Made by a program: the position numbers and the translations under genes. Positions 11,929 to 23,882 of a stretch of DNA of 64,000 bases are shown here, piece after piece. The first letter of the stretch is position 1. Every line of letters begins with the position of its first letter. The stretch is from Celoporthe dispersa. Lineage: Eukaryota > Ascomycota > Sordariomycetes > Diaporthales > Cryphonectriaceae. The stretch lies in the NCBI GenBank assembly GCA_016584495.1, contig WAID01000001.1, positions 2,604,001-2,668,000 of the forward strand, written 5' to 3'. Under the pieces are notes generated by a model. That model searched no databases. It saw only the letters and a program-made list of their open reading frames with translations, and was not told the DNA's origin.

Positions 11929-12578
11929 TAGCTATTATATATATGTTTATAGAGGGAGAGTTGGGTCACCCGGATACAGTAATCAGGGAATAGAAGCGTT
12001 TCGAGGGATGTCGTCATATAGCGAGCGACCTATGAAACAAAAAAGAGAATCCCTACATTCTCGCTTGCTAATTCGGACAACCATTTACAACAATAGTTGA
12101 GGCCACCACAGTCGTGAGGTACGTGGCGCTCTCGCAGGCTTTTATCAACAGTCTAGCCGGGGTCAGCAGTTGTGCTAGGACCGATACGTCTGCTCAGGAC
12201 AACATCCTCCAGACCTCGGGGTCTTTCGGGAGCGCTCAAGCGGATCAAGCGGTCCGGTAGGGCATACATTTGCGCAGTGACCTCTGCCAATCGGTGGCTC
12301 GCATGCCTTGTTTCTGGTCCCAACATGTCTACCCTCAGCATAGTGGCGACCCAAACCTTACCTGCCCCTTGCAAAGCGAAAGCCTACTGATTGGAACACA
12401 GTAATTATGTTCATAAATAGCAAGGTTCTGAATGTTTAGTTACCTAGGTATTGAGGAAGTTTAGGGCGGCTAATGCTAATTGTGCTACGTGTCCTGCTAC
12501 TTTAAAGCAGCAATGGGGCACAGCGATTGATTTTGTGGGTTTATCAAGCAACTAGAAAACCAGGACCGTCGACATGGA
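11929..12578. other. Intergenic region
   Basis: This 650-bp stretch separates two co-oriented genes. It holds a short TATATATATG run after the stop codon at 11937-11946 and no supportable gene. An ATG at 12574, out of frame and just before the next start, could act as a minor upstream start. Confidence 0.4.
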
Positions 12579-14133
12579 ATGGCAACGGAACCAAACAATA
12601 ATCCAATCCTTTGGACCACCTACATGTCATACTGCGACGAGACACCGCCATCAGCCATGGAGCAGGCTGCCTCGGGGCTCGGTCGTCTTGCACCTGAGCT
12701 GACCAGGCACATCATCCAACATATCAGCAAGGGAGACCTGAAGAACGTGCGCCTTGCCAACAAAGACCTGGAAAGCCATGCTGCCAGCGAGATGTTCAGT
12801 GAGATTTTCCTGTCGCCCGGAGAGGAAGTGATCGAGCGATGGAACAGCATTGTCCGAGATGAAAGGCTTCGACGTCTTCCCCGCAACGTCACCATACAGA
12901 CCCGTAAAGACCTTGAAGATGCTAGCACATACGACAAGCTCCCAGACAGCTGGGAGGAGGCCCCGAGAGATCTAGAAAGGCTGCCAAACGTCTCATCGAT
13001 CAAGGTCATCTTCGCCTCCCAATGTGTGAACTATGACCTGAGGTGGCAGACCTTGTTTAGTACCATCGTGGCTGAGTTCCCTAAGCAGCGGGAGGAGATG
13101 CTCGTCAGCATCTTCCGAGCCATTGAGCGCCGAGCATCCGACGAGGAGAACAGAAAGATTCGCAAGTTGACGATAACTCATTTGCAAAACTACCCAATGC
13201 CAGAGTTTACCAAGTCTGATCTTTTCCGAGGTGTCATGGACAACCTTGATGAGCTGGTGCGTATGATCACATCTTTATGGGGGTGAATACCTGCTCCGCT
13301 TCTCTTCTTCATTTTCAATGCTATTGTAGACTACTAACAACTCTACCCTTCAGCACCTCACAATAGTCCAGAAGTTTAACAAACGTCGCCTTCATGACTA
13401 CCACACGAGAGTCGAACTCCAGACATTCCTTCCCCATCTCTGCTCGGACTGGCTGAGCCCCATCTCGCAGAACCTGAAGGCGCTCTCACTCCACCAACAG
13501 CCCAACAACTGGGGCCCATCCCCAGCATATTCCAACCCCTGCGATCTCTTGTTTCCAAATCTCGAGACCCTTTCTCTGTGCTACTACACGTCAGCACACG
13601 ATGATGCATTCGACTGGATCCTCGCGCAGAAGTCTCTCAAGCGCCTGGTCTTACACTGGGGTATGATCGCGTCCAAGATCCAAATCAAGAGAGAGAACGC
13701 GAGGACTTGGCAGGTCAAGAAGCATGACTGGTATCCCATCAAGCACGAGACCAACGCGTGGTTTGAATCATACGGCTACGACGGGAAGTGGAGCGACTTC
13801 TTCGCAAAGATCGCTGACGGGCTGCCGAACCTAGTCGCTTTCAGCTTCAATGGTCTCGGCTCGGATGCTTTTGACTCACACGAAGTCGGTGATCCTATTG
13901 AGAGCAACTCGCGGTATAACGCCTTCGAGAGGCGGTACATCGTCTTCAAGCACCAAGCGCTCCCAACTTCCCGGCCCGAAGCCGAGCATAATGGCCAGCT
14001 CCATCGCTGGAATTCAATCAATGCATTCCCGGGCCTGCACGAGGTGTATTTCGATGGGGACCGGGATGGCCTGGACAGTCTGCTGGAGAAGTGCAGGGCT
14101 AGGGCCGAAGGCTACTCGAGGCGATGTGCTTGA
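12579..14133 (+). CDS. F-box-like protein of unknown target
   Basis: Two exons, 12579-13256 and 13354-14133, giving about 485 aa. The intron carries a perfect TACTAAC branch site followed by CTCTACCCTTCAG. Residues about 34-75 read LGRLAPELTRHIIQHISKGDLKNVRLANKDL, which has the spacing of an F-box (LP-E---I---L---DL---RL--K-L). The remainder has the leucine-spaced, Trp-containing layout of fungal F-box/LRR-like proteins (FPNLETLSLCYY, LKRLVLHW, LPNLVAF, FPGLHEVYFDGD) but no clear named repeat. Such proteins recruit substrates to SCF ubiquitin ligases through Skp1. The substrate cannot be predicted. Later in-frame ATGs at 12624 and 12657 also precede the F-box, so the exact start is uncertain. 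Confidence 0.75.
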
Positions 14134-16497
14134 AGTCGCGGGGTCGCTCCAAATGCGTGGTAGAGTAGAATGGCCACACCGAGTGGGCTTGTCAACTAGG
14201 AAGGTTGCATGTCAGTCTTGCTTTAGCCAGGTACATTCAAATGGAGCGATCGGTTTACTAAGTCCAATAATGTGTCTTCTTGACCAGCGAGATAATTTCA
14301 ACTCACTGCAGAAACAATTCATTAGTAGCTCATTGCTATATGCCTTGTAGGATTGCAGCTGATGATACTCCAGGCGGTACAATAATCTGGACACCTTGTC
14401 TCGAGCTCACGCGAAGAAACGTACATGCAACAGATATGGTCAAGGCTTTCTATAAAGAGGTAAGTTAATTATCCAAGACAATAATTACGACCCTAGCTTT
14501 CTTGTTCCCAAGGTACTTCCTTACTATCTTACTCTGCACCCCGCGGAAGACGCGTGTCGCGACTTGACTTTTCTTATCATGAGCAACTAACTACATGCAA
14601 TATGCAAAGACACAACCAACAAGCACCTGTTCGGAATAGACTCTCGGTCTACCGAGATCCTACGGCCGCAGCGTTCCGGCCGGTGAATGTACCGTGCCCG
14701 ACAGTTGCTGAACTTTACCATGACTCCGGCGTCCGAGCTCACCACATGGCTCGGCCCAGGGCTTAACTTGGACCGGCTATCTCCGACGCGACGGAGATCG
14801 AGCTGTTCGCTCCGAGCGTCTGCCCAGAATCCACCATGTCTGATGGAGTGCGATGGGGACTTGCTTATGCACGGCAAGATTGGACACAAAACAGAGAATC
14901 GTAAGCGGCTCTTCTTCCCTTTTTTTTCTTCTTGTTGTTTCCTAAGAGCGACGCGATTAGGGAAACCCGAAAAAGGCGAGGGTGCTAGGGCTGATGCTAG
15001 TTCGAATATTAGCAACGTCTGCGATGTGACAGGTCCCGTTGAAAAGTCTAGCGGCCTGGTGTGTGACTGCGCAGTGGTATTCCCGATAACTTCGAGGCGA
15101 GCCGAGCTCAGTTTGGCCCACGTCTCAGGCCCCTGGTACACGGGACGATGTTCTTGGGAGTCCAGCACAGCAGCAGAAAGCGGCAAAAGGCCATCCGATG
15201 GTAAAAGAAGCTAATCTCAGTGAACCCCCCCTCGGATTTCGAGCAGCGAGTCCGGGACCACGACAGGGACAACACGTGGTTGCTGGTTGTAGCAGTGCGG
15301 TCAGAAGCCGCCTCAGTGTGACATGTGCTGTTTTCTACTATGTACCATGTAGAGATGCTTTTCTATGACGGCTAGATATCTGCGCCTCACCACATGCGCT
15401 GCTATGAGACATGTTATACCAAGTACTACTGTGGTGACTGACACTCACGCTATCGGATCCCGTAGACTCTCGGCTGCGCTGATGGATGGCAGACCAGGTG
15501 AAAATCGATGATGACATCGCGTGTGAAGATCTCTCTAATGTCCGCCCTCAGGTCAGCACACACTGCTTCGGGGCCACTGTTTAGGCTTGGAACAAGATTC
15601 CCGCGTCGTTGCACTTTGTTCCCGGCTGCTCGGCACCGGTTCTGTGCTGTACCATGCATAAGCTGCAGGTATTCGGGGCTCGTTTTCTAGCCACTGTCCC
15701 ACCATCACAGGCGGGCCACGGCACGCTGTTTGGGTCCAAAAGGGCCCTGCCCCACAGAACTGCCCTTAAAAAAAAAAAAAAAAAAAGGTCGTCTCCTCTC
15801 TGTGCTGACCGTGGCAACTGCGCTGGCGACGAGTGGTCCCTCCTTTCCGAGCTGCTGGTTCGACCCTGTCCCCGCTTTGAAATGGATTCGTAATTACTTA
15901 AGTCCGCCGGATTAAGACGGGCGTGGGGGATGTCAGCGTGTGTTTGTGTGTACTATAGTATGTGTGTGTGTGGTCGTCGTCGTCCTTTTCTTTCTCTCTG
16001 CCTCTCTCTCTCTCTCTCTCTGTCTCTCTCCCTCCTCAGGACATCTGAAATACTGATAGCAGTTCCCTGTCCCTCCCCTTCTCAAGGCCGGGTCAAGACC
16101 GCATTATTTCTTTTTTCATTTTTTTCTTTTCCACCCTCGCACGTCCCTTTTTGTCTCGGTTTTATGACCTGATGTCGGGCCTGACCGAATAGATCAGCAG
16201 TTTCGTGCATATATTCCCGACCCCGTCGGCGCCCTCCGCCGCTTGTTGCAGATTAACCTGCCTCACTTTGACTATCTCTCCCCGCGCGCTGTTTATCTTG
16301 TTGTTGTATCTCGTCCGCGCACACACACACACCAACCCCCACGGTTGATCCCCGGGTTCTAATTTCTGCCGCCTGGTCCCTACAACCTTTCTATCACCTC
16401 CACCGGGTTTAGCCATCTTTGGATCCAGAGAAGAAGCCAACACCAAAGTTAAGAACAAGACGCCTCTCTCTACGAACTGCGGTGGACGACCACCACC
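14134..16497. other. Intergenic region with long pyrimidine-rich leader
   Basis: About 2.4 kb with no supportable gene. Open frames on both strands at 14.59-15.2 kb shadow each other and lack family similarity. An A18 run lies at about 15769-15786, a (CT)n tract at about 15998-16029 and a (CA)n tract at about 16319-16332. The last 500 bp, T/C-rich and ending in CACCACCATGG, look like the promoter and 5' leader of the MFS exporter. Confidence 0.45.
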
Positions 16498-18759
16498 ATG
16501 GCTGCTGGTCACACATCGGACAGCCGGAATGGCGGCGCAGCCATCGACCAGGAGAAGAAGCTGCCCATGACGAGTGACTCGGACAGCCTGAGCTCGGGAA
16601 GCTTCGAGTCCCTGGACGTCATGACCGCGACGCGCGGCAGCAATGGGCAGGGCAGCAGCGCACAGGGGACGAAGAAGACGACCGTGGATGACCCGACCGC
16701 AGCAGATTGTGAATCGGCAGCGCGAGGCTTGTCAGGAGAGCAGCACATCCCCACAGCAAAGGCTGCAGACGCGCAAGCCGGCACCCCAGCAGGGGCCCAG
16801 GACCCGCAGAAGCCCGGCGCTGCACCAGAGGACCAGCGCACCAAGATGCAGACGGCCATCATCATGGTGGCGCTGTGCTCGGCCGTCTTTCTGGCGGCCC
16901 TGGATGTTACTATCACTACGGTGGCCATACCGACCATTTCTGAGGACTTCAACTCGTCTGCTGGCTACACGTGGATCGGAAGCGCTTATCTCCTGGCCAA
17001 TGCCGCTGCAGCGCTCCTCGTGGGGCAAGATATCCGATATCTTTGGGCGGAAGCCTGTCCTGCTGGCGGCAGTGTCCGTCTTCTGGATCGGCTCTCTCAT
17101 CTGTGGCCTCAGTCACAACATGGCCATGCTCATCACCGGACGTGCAATTCAGGGAATAGGGGGTGGCGGATCTTTGATCTTGGTGAATATCTGTATCAGC
17201 GATATGTTCTCAGTCAGGAAGAGAGGCGTGTATCTGGGTTTCGTTGGCATGGTCTGGGCTGTGGCTGGTGGTTTTGGACCTGGTAGGTTCTTTTCTTTCG
17301 CTTTTTCGTTCCACCTTTTTTTCCTTTGCCTTTTGTCTTCTGACCCCCTTTGTCCTCCTTTTTTTTTTTAATGATCATATATGTGCCTATGCTAATCAAG
17401 ATCAATTCTTTTCTCTCGCGACAAAGTTCTGGGTGGCGTCTTCACGACCAAGGCCACATGGAAATGGTGCTTCTATATTAATCTTCCCGTCGCCGGCATG
17501 GCCCTGGTCATCCTCTACCTCACCCTTAAGGTGCACAACCCTCGAACGCCCATCAGGCAGGGGCTGGCAGCCGTCGACTGGCTCGGCTCCCTCACCATTG
17601 TCGGCGGGACCCTGATGTTCCTCCTCGGCCTGGAGCTGGCGGGTGGCACGTACAAGTGGCAGTCCGCCACCGTCATCTGCCTCCTCGTGTTCGGCGTGGT
17701 CGTTGCGAGCACGTGCGTTCTCGTCGAGGTGTACGTCGCCAAGTATCCCATCATCCCCGTGCGCATCTTCAAGGACCCTCGCAACCTGGCCCTTCTGGGC
17801 TTGTGCGCCTGTCACGGCTTCGTCTTCATCTCGGTGAGCTACTACATGCCGCTGTACTTCCAGGGCGTCCTCGGCGCCAACGCACTCCCTGTCTGGCGTC
17901 TACGTCCTGCCCTTCACCTTTGTCCTCGGCTGCATGTCTGCCGTTGCGGGTTTTGTCATCAAGAATACCGGCAAGTACCTCCCGCCCATCATCGGCGGCT
18001 TCGCCCTCATGACTCTCGGCTACGGCCTCCTCATCGACCTGAATGACTACCCGAACTGGCCGAAAATCATCCTCTTCCAGATCGTGCTCGGCCTCGGCGT
18101 CGGCCCCAACTTCCAGTCACCCCTCATCGCCCTGCAGAGCGCCGTCCAGCCCAGGGAGATCGCCAGCGCCACCGGCACCTACATGTTTGTGCGCCAGCTG
18201 TCGACCTCCATCTCGATCGTGGTGGGCGGTGTGCTTTTGATGACGGCATGCAGAGGCAGTACGGCACGCTCAAGAGCGAGCTGGGCCAGCAGACGGCGAA
18301 CCTGCTGACGGGCGACAATGCGGCGGCGAGCGTGGGTGAGGTGTCGGCGCTGCCGGAGCCGGCGAGGGGGATTGCGCAGGCTGCCTACTGGACGGCTCTA
18401 CAGAGGATGTTTATCTTCTACGTCGCGTTTGCGTGAGTGCTTTTCCCTTATCACACAAGATCCCTTTTGGATGACTAGGGAGTTTCTTCCCCCTGTCTTT
18501 TTCTTTTGCTAACCAAAAGGATGACAACAGAGGACTTGGTCTGATCATCAGCTTCTTTGTCGGCGGGAGGACCCTGAGCAAAGAGCACACCGAGCACAAG
18601 ACAGGGTTGGTTACCCTGCAGCCGAGCAAGAAGCCTGCCGAAGACGAGGAGAAGAGGGCAGCTGGCGAGGGTGACAGTGCCTCTGGAGGAATCACAGCTG
18701 CTGCTGCTGGAGAGGCACAGTCTAGACCTCAAGGTGAAGGTGGTGTGAAGGGTCAATAG
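16498..18759 (+). CDS. MFS exporter, drug:H+ antiporter-2 type, with three frameshifts
   Basis: Exons 16498-17282, 17427-18432 and 18531-18759. The product is a plasma-membrane or vacuolar proton-coupled exporter of the 14-helix DHA2 group. A Ser/Ala-rich cytosolic N-tail of about 115 residues precedes helix 1 (IIMVALCSAVFLAALDVTI). Motif A appears as GKISDIFGRKP, and motif C-like sequence spans the first splice (GGFGPVLGG). Further helices and a Lys/Glu-rich C-tail follow. The frame breaks three times, always at a homopolymer: an extra G in 17022-17025, an extra C in 17887-17889 and a missing T in 18235-18238. Protein similarity is continuous across each break. Either the gene is a recent pseudogene or the assembly has indel errors. 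The same error type in essential neighbours favours the second. The substrate is unknown. No biosynthetic cluster lies nearby. Confidence 0.8.
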
Positions 18760-19931
18760 TGAAGGGCAACTCTTGCCTTTTTTCTTTTCTTGTCGGTAAA
18801 AGGTCACTTTTACTCTACAAGTTTTTTTTTTTTTTTTGGGCTTTGGGAAGAAGCATCTGCGGTGGCGTTTGGTATCATTGATTCCGGAATAGACGGAGGA
18901 TTTTTATGAGCGGAAAACATTGTTGGATAGAGAGTATCAGGAAAATATTGTCGGATGACAACCTTGGGAAAAGAGGGAGGGGCAAATAACAGGATTCTCA
19001 CACACTACTATTGTATAGTGATAGTGACGCTGTAGTTACATATAGCGCTAAATATATGGCAAATTCGCTTTGTCAAGAGGCAAGTGCTGGACGATATCTC
19101 GTTCGGCAGTCTTGACTTCCAGCGGGAGCTTGTTTATTTAGCTGCGCAGGTGTATTGCCCGGGAAGAGTTTATGCTGGGATTCAGGCCTTCACCGGTGCA
19201 AACCTGGAGCAGTAGACTCGTCAATGCGCAAGTCCCTTTCCCTTCATCTGAGGTTCTCTTCCACTCACCCGTGCGCCGCTCAGGCCCCCTTTGAAATAAA
19301 TATATATCCATATTTGGGCTACGTCAGCGGTTAGAGGTCAAAGTCTGGTATTAATACTATTAGTATTACCCCATAGATCGGAGCATGGAGAGATCTGCAC
19401 CGAGTGGCCGTCCCCCCGCGACCCGAACCTTAAATTTGTCCGGTGGCCTCGAAATAGTTTCCTTATTCAGATCGTCCCGCGCTGGATTTATGGTGTACTA
19501 TGGACGATGAGTAATTAATCCACGACGCACCCCTCCCTAGTCTAGATCACATCATGCGTAGTCCATTTGCAGGCGGACGAGCGGTACCACGCTGATCATC
19601 CGGTTATTTTACCCCTGGCATGCCATTTACATACATATTCTCGGGCCCTAGGTGTCCGCGTGTCCGCGAGTGACCGTCTCAGGCCTACTTTGGAGGGCCG
19701 TACCTCGTTCTCGTCTATCTACTGATCTGGTGCCCGAGATGCTGAGATTGAAAATGACCATGTTCCCCCCATCGGAGAAAAAGGGTTTGGAGCCTCTGGA
19801 GACCATGACTAGGAATTCACGCACAAGACCGATCTCTTGAGCAGCTCAGCCTACAAGATCGACCCGAGACAATAAGCCAACAAACACGACAACAGGCTGA
19901 GATATTTACTACTCGGCCGAGACCTGACAAG
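18760..19931. other. Intergenic region
   Basis: About 1.2 kb with a T15 run near 18823-18837 just after the MFS stop. No supportable gene. It must hold the promoter of the CE1 esterase. The piece just before 19932 is A/C-rich, as in fungal leaders. Confidence 0.4.
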
Positions 19932-21186
19932 ATGGTTCATCTCCAAAGCTTCTTTGCGGCTGCGGCTGCCCTGGTGACGACGGTCCAGGCTGCCAGCCTC
20001 CAGCAAGTCAGCAATTACGGTTGGTCTACCACACACGTGAAATGAACTCAGATTCTATAGCACGCATCATCGAGCCTAACGGTTTGTTCAGGGACGGACA
20101 CGTCTGGTGCACAGATGTACATATACGTTCCAGACGCGGTAGCCTCCAAGGGAAGCTCATCTAATGTGCCCATCGTGGTGGCCATCCACGTATGTAGAAT
20201 CTACCTTCTCACAGCACAACCTCAAGGGTACCACCTTCACGTTAAGCCTCAGCACATCACTAAGTACATATTTTCAATCTCGCCACACAGTACTGCACAG
20301 GCACAGGATCGGGCTACTACTCCGCCACCCCTTACGCCCAGCTCGCCGACCAGTACGGCTTCATCGCCATCTACCCGTCATCGCCCTACTCTGGCACCTG
20401 TTGGGACGTCTCATCGGTGGCCTCCGAGACCCACGGCGGGGCGGCCGACTCGGCGGACATTGTGCAGATGGTCAACTACGCGCTCTCGACGTACGGGGCC
20501 GACAAGTCACGCGTGTTCGTCACCGGCAGCTCGTCCGGCGCTATGATGACCAACCTGCTGGCCGCGACGTACCCTGATGTCTTTGCCGCGGGCACGGTGT
20601 ACTCTGGTGTCCCTGCTGGCTGCTTCTATACGGGTACTGTGGACGGCTGGAACAGTACCTGTGCGCAGGGAGACAGTGTCCACACGCAGGAGGTCTGGAC
20701 TGATGTTGCGGAGGCTATGTACCCTGGGTATACAGGTATGTGATCCCATCACCCATACATAGTGCTTCACCCGCTCCACTCACGGATTATGCACCATGCC
20801 ATGTTCTGACAAAGAGGAATCGCTTTCCCCACACAGGCGCACGCCCCAAGATGCTGATCTTCCACGGTTCTGCGGACACGACCCTGTACCCTCCAGTAAG
20901 TGAACCCAGTCTCGCGCTCAGGGTGAGGAGGAGGAGGCGGAGGAAGATACGACCAGGAGACTGACGGAGCTCGCCGCGCAGAACTTCAACGAGACCATCA
21001 AGCAGTGGACGGGCGTCTTCAACTTTTCGGTGGACCCCGTGTCGACGCAGGCGGGGACTCCTTCGTCGGTCTATACGAAGACTACCTATGGCAACGGTAG
21101 TGTGGTGGGCATCTACGGCCAGGGGAATCGGCCACACCGTGCCTGTCATGGGGGATCAGGACATGGCTTGGTTTGGCATCTCGTAA
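19932..21186 (+). CDS. Secreted CE1-family esterase (acetylxylan or feruloyl esterase), one frameshift
   Basis: Five exons: 19932-20019, 20092-20189, 20291-20735, 20837-20895 and 20982-21186; about 297 aa if one base is corrected. A signal peptide of about 20 residues (MVHLQSFFAAAAALVTTVQA) starts the protein. The alpha/beta-hydrolase fold is visible: strand VPIVVAIH, then the YCTGTGSGYY loop, CWDVSS, the nucleophile elbow VTGSSSGAMM (Ser near residue 142), and Asp in FHGSADTTLYPP near 222. The catalytic His falls in GIGHTVPV near 280. This His is read only if one G of the GGGG run at 21122-21125 is removed; without that, the frame runs on into unrelated sequence. The enzyme removes acetyl or feruloyl groups from plant xylan. 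No cellulose-binding module is present. Which ester it prefers cannot be read from the sequence. Confidence 0.85.
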
Positions 21187-23050
21187 GGGTAGGGAGGGCT
21201 TCTGGCCTTTCTGCCGGCTGTGTCTGATGTGCTTAAGTGTCGAGGTTGAGAACGTTTAGGTTCTGGCTGTGACGGAGGATTTTTTTTTCAAGAAAAAAAA
21301 CCCAGTATATGGTGACTGAGGCCTATGTACATACTTACATACCACAAGTACATGACCCCTATGCCTTGTTGGACGACTGTGTACCTGCTCATGAAGCCGA
21401 ATGATTCCAGCATCCCAAGACCCCTTGTTGATGCCCAGAAGTGTCATGTGTAAGTGATTCCTGACCGACACTCGCCAAGAATCAAGATGACTCGGACCTG
21501 GCCTGACAGACCTGGCTCAGGGTCATGTTATGTCCTAAATAGGCACTGAGTTGAAACTCTTTGTGGGAATGCTCATCTCGCCTTTTGTTTTCCCGTCTGC
21601 CTCATACCAGGGCATTTGAGACGTGGAACATCCATGATCAGGCCGTGGTATGTCATCCAGCCTCAATAGAACTTATTTGCCAGCCAATTGATGACCTTCT
21701 CCCAGGAGACTGCCGTTTAGGATGGTCCCGTGGACTTCACGAACGTACTGAAGACCGCCCGTCAGTTTCACTTCCCACCGGTCAATAGAAGCGCGTGCTG
21801 GACCAAATTTCTCATAAAGATATGTGCAATGATTTCATACACTGAGGCCTGTCCTCCCCCTCCCCCCTCCCCCCCCAAAAAAAATAGAGTAGAAGCATAA
21901 TACGTATAGAGACAACATCGCGTACGTGGTGGTCGTTGCGTCGAGTAGAAACCCGCGCGCGCGCTCGTATCCAGTGCCTGGCCCCGGAACTCGTCCGAAA
22001 TTTAGTAAAAAACTTAAATTCACCAAGATCCTAGACTGCCGGGCCGCCATAATCCAACGGTACCTGGGACCATCCTAGGCTGGCCCTCCACGCTTCTAGA
22101 AAGAAGAGAAGAAGAAGGGGGAAAAAGGGCTCCATCAGTTTTTCTCCTTGCTACGCGGTACGTGCTACGTGGCTGGTGCGCGTAAGTTTTCTCCCCCCCA
22201 CCCCATGTTGACGTGTGGATAAGGCCAAGTGGGAATACTACGTAGGACCGGGGGGGAGGCGAAGCATTTTAGGTTTTGTTATCGGCGTGGCTGCACAGAT
22301 GCCACGAGTGGGACTCTCTCATTTCAGGAGTTCGCCCCCTTCTCCCAGTCGCTTGAGCTTGATTGCTCTTGTCTAGGTGTTTGGTGTCTTGTGGGCCCCC
22401 CCCACACACACGCCCTCTACGACGATATCGATCGAGGATGCGTGGCATCGTACGCAAGCCATCAGGGGATGATAACACCGGGAGACGTGTCGACAGAGGA
22501 GCCAATACAGAATATAAAAGAAGAAGAAGAAGACGACCAAAAAGGAGTGTCATGGAGCCTCACTTCTCTTCCTATGAGGACTGCTTCCCCTGCAAAGCTG
22601 TCAAAGTCTTGTCTGCAGTGATACTTGGTAGTTGGTGCGTCTTGGTGGTAATTTCAGAGAGAATCGACCGTCTCCTGCCGCCAAGCATCTTTTCCTGACT
22701 CGACGCCATTCTATTTCCGGATACGTGATTCGTAGTTCCCGGGCTGCCGGATACCGAAGAAGAGAGAGACTGGAGAGAAAAATATAACATTAAATCGTAT
22801 CCGTGGCGCCGGCATGGCAGGACTTCCTCTCTCCTTCTCACCTCCTTGCTCCATATCTCGAGAAATTTCGTGTCTATCGTTCATCAGTCCGGTCTTTTCT
22901 TGACGTCTTCCAGACTAATCATTGTCACTCGCTTGAACAACTATCATCTTGATAAACTCACCCACTCACTTCTCACCTTCGTTTAGTAAACCACACACGC
23001 ACACACACACACACACACACACAATCAGGACATAAAAGTAAACCGTCACA
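21187..23050. other. Intergenic region with T/A hairpin and CA microsatellite
   Basis: About 1.9 kb. A T9-CAAG-A8 inverted repeat at 21280-21300 lies just past the esterase stop. Homopolymer G, C and A runs occur near 21857-21883. A (CA)n microsatellite lies at about 22991-23023, ending some 27 bp before the next ATG. The small open frames here look non-coding. Confidence 0.4.
22991..23023. repeat. (CA)n microsatellite
   Basis: A run of about 16 CA units with one interruption, in the presumed 5' leader of the GPI-anchored Ser/Thr-rich protein gene. It is probably length-variable between isolates. Confidence 0.9.
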
Positions 23051-23882
23051 ATGGTCTCCTCCCTCACCACCCTGCTCGCCCTCGCCTCCGCGGCCGCCGC
23101 CCTCGAGGTGACCTCCCCGACCTCCGACTCCGTCTGGACCGTCGGCGACTCCCAGACCGTCACCTGGGACTCGGTCGACTCGGACCAGTCCACCTTTGAC
23201 ATCTACCTGTCCAACATGGTCGACTACCCGTCCACTACCGTCCTCCTCGTCTCCGACGTCTCCACCAGCGCTGGTTCTGCTACTATCGACGGCAGCAAGC
23301 TGACTGCCGGTGACTCCTTCACCATTAACTTCACCAACGGCACCAAGACGGAGCAGATCTACGCCCAGTCGGTAAGAAAGCAGTCTCTCCATGCTCCCCC
23401 CTCCCTCCCTTTCTCTTTCTCTCTCTCTTCCCGCAACCCCCTGCTGTGATCATCGAGAGGAGAGATCCGCACGCTGACAAACTCTGCTTCCTCTCCCTCC
23501 CCAAAAATAGAACCAGTTCAACATCACCGCCAGCTCGTCCTCCTCCAGCAGCAGCTCCTCCTCGTCGACCTCTACGGGCACTGCCTCCTCCTCTTCTGGT
23601 ACGGCGACCTCCACCCCTTCTTCCGGCAGCGGCGCATCATCGTCCACCTCGGCGTCTGTCGTGGCCACCACAGGTGCTAACAGCGTGAACGGTACAGGCT
23701 CCTCGACCGCCACTGCCACCGGCACCGCGGCCTCCGGCTCCTCCACTGCCTCCTCCACCGGATCCTCCACCGGCACCTCGACCGGCTCCAGCAGCACCTC
23801 GTCTTCCACCTCGACCTCTGGTGCCGAGAAGATCCTGGCCGGGTGGATGGGTGTCGTTGCCGTTGCCGCGCTGGCCCTGTAA
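23051..23882 (+). CDS. GPI-anchored Ser/Thr-rich cell-wall protein with Kre9/KNH-type domain
   Basis: Two exons, 23051-23371 and 23511-23882, giving 230 aa. A signal peptide (about residues 1-17, MVSSLTTLLALASAAAA) precedes an immunoglobulin-like region of about 90 residues that begins LEVTSPTSDSVWTVGDSQTVTW. This is the hallmark of the Kre9/Knh1-like N-terminal domain found on many fungal surface proteins. Residues about 112-208 are almost entirely Ser, Thr, Gly and Ala and are a likely O-mannosylated stalk. The C-terminus (SGAEKILAGWMGVVAVAALAL) has the small-residue site, spacer and hydrophobic tail of a GPI signal. The protein should sit in the plasma membrane or wall. The N-domain family is linked to beta-1,6-glucan assembly in yeast, but most filamentous-fungal members have no tested function. 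The intron falls exactly between the domain and the stalk. Confidence 0.85.
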
